Of a stretch of DNA of 64,000 bases, positions 59,699 through 64,000 are shown one piece after another. The DNA lies in the NCBI GenBank assembly GCA_965223255.1, contig CBDCWA010000004.1:1922001-1986000 (forward strand), written 5' to 3'. The position numbers and the translations under genes are program-made. Every line of letters begins with the position of its first letter. Position 1 is the first letter of the stretch. The notes under the pieces were generated by a model that saw nothing but the letters and a program-made list of their open reading frames with translations, was not told the DNA's origin and did not search any database. This DNA is from CBDCWA01 sp965223255 (GTDB lineage: Bacteria; Pseudomonadota; Alphaproteobacteria; Rhizobiales; Hyphomicrobiaceae).

Positions 59699-60736
59699 AT
59701 GATTGGGCGCAGACGAAACCCGGACATCGAGCCATTGCCATCCAAGGAAATAAAGCAACCGCCGGTATTGTTCGATGAGACCCAGGCCTTGATCGGCAAA
59801 ATCGAGCATTTATGCGGAATGCCGGCGATCGTCTATTGGAATGCCTGGAGCGGTTCGATCTGCCCCAACGATGTACCCTCGATGTTCCAGCTTCTGAGCC
59901 GGCTTGGAACCCTCGACCGCGCAGCACTCATCATAAAGTCGGATGGCGGCGATATCGAAAGCGCCCTGCGACTGGTCCATCTGTTACGTCGACATGTCAA
60001 AGAATTGACGGCCATTGCGTTTGGCGAATGCGCGTCGTCCGCCACCATCATGGCCCTCGGCGCGGATAAGATATTGATGGGGCCTCTCGGCTATCTGACG
60101 CCGATCGACACATCATTAATGCACAACCTGTCGCCGGTCGACGAGATCCGAAACAAGCGCGTCCGAGTAAGCCGTGATGAACTCATGCGCATCGTTCGCT
60201 TGTGGCGTGAAAGCACAAACGATCACCAAGGCAATCCGTTTTCGGATCTGTTCGAACATGTCCATCCCTTGGTGATCGGAGCTATTGACCGGTCCAGTTC
60301 ATTGTCTGCGCGAATTTGCGATGAAGTCCTCTCTTACCATTTCGCCGACAAGGCGGCTCGTGAGCGCATAACAACAGCACTCAATTCGGAATTTCCATCA
60401 CACGGTTATCCGATTACCGAACGCACCGCGCGCCAATTGGGCCTCAACGTCGACGACCTCGACCCGCGCGTCAACTCGCTTCTCCTCGAACTCAATGGGT
60501 ATTATTCGGAGATGGCCCAGGACGCGATCACTGACTTTGATGAGTACAATTATCACGACAACCAGATCCTGGGGATCACCGAAGCCAGCGGCATACAAAT
60601 CTATTATCAGAACGACAAGGACTACAATTACATTAAAGAAGAGCGACGCTGGCAGGCGCTGAACGATGAGAGTACGTGGCGCAAGATCGAACTCGTCGAC
60701 GGCGAACAAAAAACATCGCGACTACATATTGCCTGA
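59699..60736 (+). CDS. ClpP/SDH-type serine protease-like protein
   Basis: A 345-residue protein with a ClpP/crotonase-like core: ALIIKSDGGDIESALRLVHLL, then ELTAIAFGECASSATIMALGADKILMGPLGYLTPIDTSL (quoted in part). The Ser of GECASSATIMALGA sits where the nucleophile of S49/ClpP peptidases and of serine dehydrogenase proteinase (SDH-type) occurs; Asp and His partners cannot be assigned with confidence. No signal peptide or membrane helix. The C-terminal 60 residues are Tyr/Asp/Glu-rich. It is divergent from a small secreted-protein gene and shares a LexA-type box with it. The substrate is unknown. Confidence 0.78.
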   Translation: MIGRRRNPDIEPLPSKEIKQPPVLFDETQALIGKIEHLCGMPAIVYWNAWSGSICPNDVPSMFQLLSRLGTLDRAALIIKSDGGDIESALRLVHLLRRHVKELTAIAFGECASSATIMALGADKILMGPLGYLTPIDTSLMHNLSPVDEIRNKRVRVSRDELMRIVRLWRESTNDHQGNPFSDLFEHVHPLVIGAIDRSSSLSARICDEVLSYHFADKAARERITTALNSEFPSHGYPITERTARQLGLNVDDLDPRVNSLLLELNGYYSEMAQDAITDFDEYNYHDNQILGITEASGIQIYYQNDKDYNYIKEERRWQALNDESTWRKIELVDGEQKTSRLHIA

Positions 60737-60754
60737 CGTCCATATTGCCTGACG
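60725..60754 (+). repeat. 14-base direct repeat across the stop codon
   Basis: CATATTGCCTGACG occurs at 60725-60738, spanning the stop codon of the protease-like gene, and again at 60741-60754, right after it. It looks like a small tandem duplication (period 16). Confidence 0.85.
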
Positions 60755-60761
60755 ACTGAGA

Positions 60762-60790
60762 CTCCGGTCTTCCGGAGCCTTTATTCTTTG
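60762..60790 (+). terminator. Terminator after the protease-like gene
   Basis: CTCCGG (60762-60767), loop TCTT, CCGGAG (60772-60777), followed by CCTTTATTCTTT. The gap is convergent with the aldo/keto reductase gene and the hairpin may serve both strands. Confidence 0.75.
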
Positions 60791-60792
60791 CC

Positions 60793-61788
60793 TTAGCGTG
60801 CTTCTCCAGCCAGTGCGCCCTGCACATCATGGATGATCGCCACTGCCTCTGATGGCAGCACGCCGCGCTCAGCGGCAGCAAGAGTGGCTTCCAACTGGGC
60901 AAAATCTGATAGCCCAACCGCCACGGTTGTCAGCCGCCTCTCGCCCAACGCATAGCGAATGGCAGCTTCCGGCAGCGAGTCAACAAAGCCCTCATCGATC
61001 AATCGTTGAAACTTGCCGGCACGCTCCCGGTCGCGATCAAAAGAGGAACCGGACCCCATTGGGCGCACGGACTTACTTGCAAGTTCATGGGCCTCATCGG
61101 GCCCGCGCAGAGCACCACCCGCCAGCACGCGAATACAAATCGTACCCATTTCCGCGCGCTCCGTCGCTTCCAACAGCTGACGGTAGTCTTGCGCCGGATA
61201 GCCGTCAGGCAATGCGCGGCCGGTACTTGGATTGAGCAGATTGTAGACCGTCTGCGCCGAATAGAATCCGCCACGCTCGATCACATCTAATATGGCCTCG
61301 GTCTCACCCATCGCCGTCATGCCAAAGAATCGGATCTTGCCGGCCTGCTGCAGCTCCTGAAACACCGGCACAACTTCACCGCAAATGACATCGGCGGTGA
61401 GACTGTCTTTTTCACCGCCCTTTGTGATGGTGTTGTGAAGCTGCAGCAAATCGATGTGATCACGCCCAAGCCTTGCCAGACTCGCATTCAAAGAAGACAT
61501 CATCGCCGGCCGGATCGAATTTTTTTGGTCGCCGGCGATTTTCAGCTTCGACGCGATCGTAACATCGCCCTTGCAAGCTCTTAAGGCCCGGCCAAGATTG
61601 GTTTCAGATTGGCCATTGCCATACTGCGCGGCGGTATCGAAATAGCTCACGCCATTGGCGATCGCGTGGGCGACCGCACGATCCTGCTCAGACGGGTTGC
61701 CACGGATCATCAAACCGCCAACGTTTCCGCAGCCAAACGCAATCCTGGAGATTTCAAGTCCTGTTCGGCCCAACCGGCTGGTCTGCAT
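60793..61788 (-). CDS. Aldo/keto reductase
   Basis: A 331-residue NADPH-dependent (beta/alpha)8 reductase. QTSRLGRTGLEISRIAFGCG at the N-terminus, the catalytic Asp and Tyr in SYFDTAAQYGNGQSE, Lys in TIASKLKI, and His in LLQLHNTI make up the active tetrad; GVGLSDFAQLE near the C-terminus binds cofactor. The substrate is unknown; many relatives reduce aldehydes or act on xenobiotics. The ATG at 61788 has GGAGGGG upstream; the GTG at 61794 is too close to it. It is followed by hslU across an 86-base gap. Confidence 0.9.
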   Translation of the reverse strand: MQTSRLGRTGLEISRIAFGCGNVGGLMIRGNPSEQDRAVAHAIANGVSYFDTAAQYGNGQSETNLGRALRACKGDVTIASKLKIAGDQKNSIRPAMMSSLNASLARLGRDHIDLLQLHNTITKGGEKDSLTADVICGEVVPVFQELQQAGKIRFFGMTAMGETEAILDVIERGGFYSAQTVYNLLNPSTGRALPDGYPAQDYRQLLEATERAEMGTICIRVLAGGALRGPDEAHELASKSVRPMGSGSSFDRDRERAGKFQRLIDEGFVDSLPEAAIRYALGERRLTTVAVGLSDFAQLEATLAAAERGVLPSEAVAIIHDVQGALAGEAR

Positions 61789-61874
61789 CGCCACCCCTCC
61801 CTACGGCATATTGCTATTCTCGATGTTGGCGCAGCCTTCCGTCGAGTGCAAGGGGTTTGGCGCAGCCCTCGCCC

Positions 61875-63188
61875 CTACAGAATGAACCTGCTGAGATCGG
61901 TGTCCTTTGCCAGATCGCCGAGGTGCTCGCGCACATAGTCCGCATCAACAACCGTGGTCTTACCATCCATGTCGGAGGCATCGAACGAAATTTCGTCAAG
62001 CACACGCTCCATCACTGTCTGCAACCGTCTGGCGCCGATATTCTCGACGGTCGCATTGACTTCGACAGCGATCTGCGCCAACGCATCGATGGCATCATCG
62101 GTGAATTGCAGCGTCACGCCCTCTGTCGCCATCAACGCAACGTACTGCTTTATCAGGCTTGCTTCAGGTTCTGTCAAAATGCGTCTGAAGTCGTCCTCTG
62201 TGAGGGCACGCAATTCCACCCGGATCGGCAACCGGCCCTGCAACTCCGGCAACAGATCTGACGGCTTTGAGACATGAAAAGCGCCTGAAGCGATAAACAG
62301 GATATGATCCGTCTTCACCGGCCCATGCTTCGTCGCAACGGTAGTCCCTTCGATGAGCGGCAGGAGATCGCGCTGCACACCTTCGCGCGATACATCCCCC
62401 GTCATACGCCCGGCTTCTGAGCGCGAACAAATCTTGTCGACCTCATCCAGAAACACGATACCATCATTTTCGACGGCCCGAATGGCCTCTGACGTGATTT
62501 GATCGCTATCGAGTAGATTGTCGCTTTCCTCGTTGAGCAGTATCTCATGACTGTCTGCGACAGTTGTCCGCCGGGTCGTCTGTCGACCACCGAAGGCTTT
62601 TCCAAACATGTCCCCGAGATTGATCATGCCGGCCGAACTACCGGGTTGGCCCGGTATTTCGAACATTGGGATGCCGCCTGATGAATCTGTTGTCTGTATT
62701 TCGATTTCCTTGTCATCGAGTTCTCCGGTTCTAAGCCGCTTGCGAAAGCTCTCACGCGTTGCCTCCGACGATCCTGCGCCCACGAGTGCGTCGAGAACGC
62801 GTTCCTCGGCAGCCTTCTCCGCCCGCGCCCTGACTTCTTTGCGCTTGGCAGTTCGAATGAGACCCAAAGCAATTTCGACAAGATCCCGCACAATACTTTC
62901 GACGTCCCGCCCGACGTAGCCGACTTCTGTAAACTTCGTTGCCTCGATCTTGATGAACGGAGCCCCTGCAAGTCTTGCCAGCCGTCGTGAAATTTCCGTC
63001 TTGCCCACCCCGGTCGGACCGATCATCAGAATATTTTTCGGCAGCACCTCTTCACGCAGCGATTCATCCAATTGCTGGCGCCGCCATCGGTTTCTAAGCG
63101 CAATCGCAACCGCACGCTTGGCGTCGTTTTGACCGATAATGAATCTGTCCAGTTCGGAAACAATTTCTCGAGGTGAAAAGTTGGTCAT
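61875..63188 (-). CDS. hslU: ATP-dependent protease ATPase subunit HslU
   Basis: A 437-residue AAA+ unfoldase. Walker A is MIGPTGVGKTEISRRLARL, Walker B is GIVFLDEVDKICSR, and the specific I domain (about residues 110-230) carries the variable insertion. Sensor 2 and the C-terminal HslV-docking tail (DTDLSRFIL) are intact. It forms the ATPase ring on the HslV peptidase. It is 73 bases after hslV on the same strand, the conserved order hslV-hslU, and probably part of the heat-shock regulon (sigma-32), though no promoter was identified. Confidence 0.98.
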   Translation of the reverse strand: MTNFSPREIVSELDRFIIGQNDAKRAVAIALRNRWRRQQLDESLREEVLPKNILMIGPTGVGKTEISRRLARLAGAPFIKIEATKFTEVGYVGRDVESIVRDLVEIALGLIRTAKRKEVRARAEKAAEERVLDALVGAGSSEATRESFRKRLRTGELDDKEIEIQTTDSSGGIPMFEIPGQPGSSAGMINLGDMFGKAFGGRQTTRRTTVADSHEILLNEESDNLLDSDQITSEAIRAVENDGIVFLDEVDKICSRSEAGRMTGDVSREGVQRDLLPLIEGTTVATKHGPVKTDHILFIASGAFHVSKPSDLLPELQGRLPIRVELRALTEDDFRRILTEPEASLIKQYVALMATEGVTLQFTDDAIDALAQIAVEVNATVENIGARRLQTVMERVLDEISFDASDMDGKTTVVDADYVREHLGDLAKDTDLSRFIL

Positions 63189-63261
63189 TAAGGTCCTCTG
63201 TTAACCTGCAATTGAGAGCGCGCCCACGAACTCGGTATGGGCGTCAATCATTGCACTGCCC

Positions 63262-63837
63262 TCATCGCTCAGAGACAAGGCTTTCGATAATGATGTTGCG
63301 GTTTGTGTAGACGCAGATATCTGCGGCGATCCCCATTGCCTTGCGCGCGATATCTTCAGCCTTGAGCGGCTGATCTATGAGCGCGAGTGCTGCGGCATGA
63401 GCATACATGCCGCCTGAACCGATCCCCATGACGTCTTGTTCGGGCTCAAGCACATCGCCATTTCCGGTCAAAACCAGTGTTACGGACTTGTCTGCGACGA
63501 TCATCATGGCCTCAAGCCGCCTGAGATATCGGTCGGTCCGCCAGTCCTTCGCGAGTTCGACTGCGGCCCGCGTTAATTGGCCCGGGTATTGCTCAAGCTT
63601 TGCCTCAAGGCGCTCAAACAATGTAAACGCGTCTGCTGTCGCTCCGGCAAACCCTGCCACGACATCACCGCGGCCAAGCGCGCGCACCTTTTTGGCATTG
63701 CTCTTGATGACCGTTTGGCCGAAGCTGACTTGGCCGTCGCCAGCAATTACCACATTGGCGGCCTTGCGCACGGTTAAGATTGTCGTTCCATGCCAGGTTG
63801 GCAGCGTTGACTGGCTCAATGTATCGGATCGGGTCAT
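63262..63837 (-). CDS. hslV: ATP-dependent protease peptidase subunit HslV
   Basis: A 191-residue threonine peptidase related to proteasome beta subunits. The catalytic Thr is the first of the pair in WHGTTILTVRK after a 16-residue leader removed on maturation; GDGQVSFGQTVIKSNAKKVR and VVAGFAGATADAFTLFERLE are diagnostic, and MGIGSGGMYAHAAALAL near the C-terminus holds sodium-binding turns. Start at ATG 63837. It lies upstream of hslU. Confidence 0.97.
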   Translation of the reverse strand: MTRSDTLSQSTLPTWHGTTILTVRKAANVVIAGDGQVSFGQTVIKSNAKKVRALGRGDVVAGFAGATADAFTLFERLEAKLEQYPGQLTRAAVELAKDWRTDRYLRRLEAMMIVADKSVTLVLTGNGDVLEPEQDVMGIGSGGMYAHAAALALIDQPLKAEDIARKAMGIAADICVYTNRNIIIESLVSER

Positions 63838-64000
63838 GGGTTGTTAACTTTGTCCTGATGCCGTTGTGGTATTAATCAGTTAATTAAGCAGTTTTAGCGC
63901 TATGGGAAGGTCAGCGCCACGGATCAAGCAACGGTTTTTCTTGCTGACAGTGCCATGTACTGGCAAGACCGCTGGGTTTCAAGACGATTAAAAATGAGGC
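63838..64000 (-). other. Right-end gap upstream of hslV
   Basis: No gene is visible in the last 163 bases. This stretch presumably holds the hslVU promoter. In many alphaproteobacteria hisB would begin beyond this end on the other strand, but nothing here shows it. Confidence 0.4.

Overview
The window is a continuous stretch of chromosome from an alphaproteobacterium, probably a free-living relative of the Rhodospirillales. This rests on gene content and order: rph divergent from hrcA-grpE, dnaK-dnaJ, trmD-rplS, hslV-hslU, rsmI divergent from an LppC/LpoA-type lipoprotein gene, dapF-mtaB-ftsY-yciB, DUF2244 beside nth, an egtB-egtD pair, and a full nickel ECF operon. Base composition is moderately GC-rich. 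No rRNA, tRNA, CRISPR array, insertion sequence or prophage was recognised. The order-level assignment is inference.

Layout. 1-0.8 kb: edge-truncated HEPN-like gene behind a LexA-type promoter. 0.9-10.7 kb: gshB, yraN, rsmI, lppC-like, gluQ, an AlkA-type glycosylase, an HNH nuclease, an odd 1.17-kb stretch without a clear gene (8424-9597), then dsbB and yqaA. 10.8-20.9 kb: hemW-rdgB-VOC-rph facing the heat-shock block hrcA, grpE, dnaK, dnaJ, with alkB inside it, then pyrF. 21-28 kb: trmD, an unusually long rplS, map, radC, trxB, lysR. 28-33 kb: leuC and leuD separated by a symporter and a secreted HExxH protein. 33-39 kb: nth, a 745-residue membrane protein of unknown function, and hisF and hisA split by an opposing gene. 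39-40.6 kb: two small genes of unknown function with LexA-type boxes, and a BA14K-like protein. 40.7-49.8 kb: flavin monooxygenase, egtBD, nikKMLQO-nikR and a secreted sugar-dehydrogenase-like protein. 49.9-64 kb: dapF-mtaB-ftsY, two tandem yciB paralogues, marR, asd, a GMC oxidoreductase, a ClpP/SDH-type protease-like protein, an aldo/keto reductase, and hslV-hslU.

The main discovery lead is a set of direct repeats matching the alphaproteobacterial SOS (LexA) box, GTTC-N7-GTTC or its complement GAAC-N7-GAAC. Reading by eye I found seven exact matches (860, 9039, 9286, 38895, 39419, 39467, 59502). About two would be expected by chance in 64 kb, and all seven lie outside recognised genes. They sit next to genes of unknown function: a HEPN-like protein, a small protein ending in the sliding-clamp motif QLSLF, a Cas2/SinR-like protein with two boxes, and a pair formed by a small secreted protein and a ClpP-like protease. 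This suggests a scattered set of uncharacterised DNA-damage-inducible genes. It is inference and needs expression or LexA-binding data.

Other points of interest: L19 carries a C-terminal helix-hairpin-helix extension; NikM appears to start at TTG, giving Met-Ala-His; leuC has an attenuator-like leader; and yciB is tandemly duplicated.
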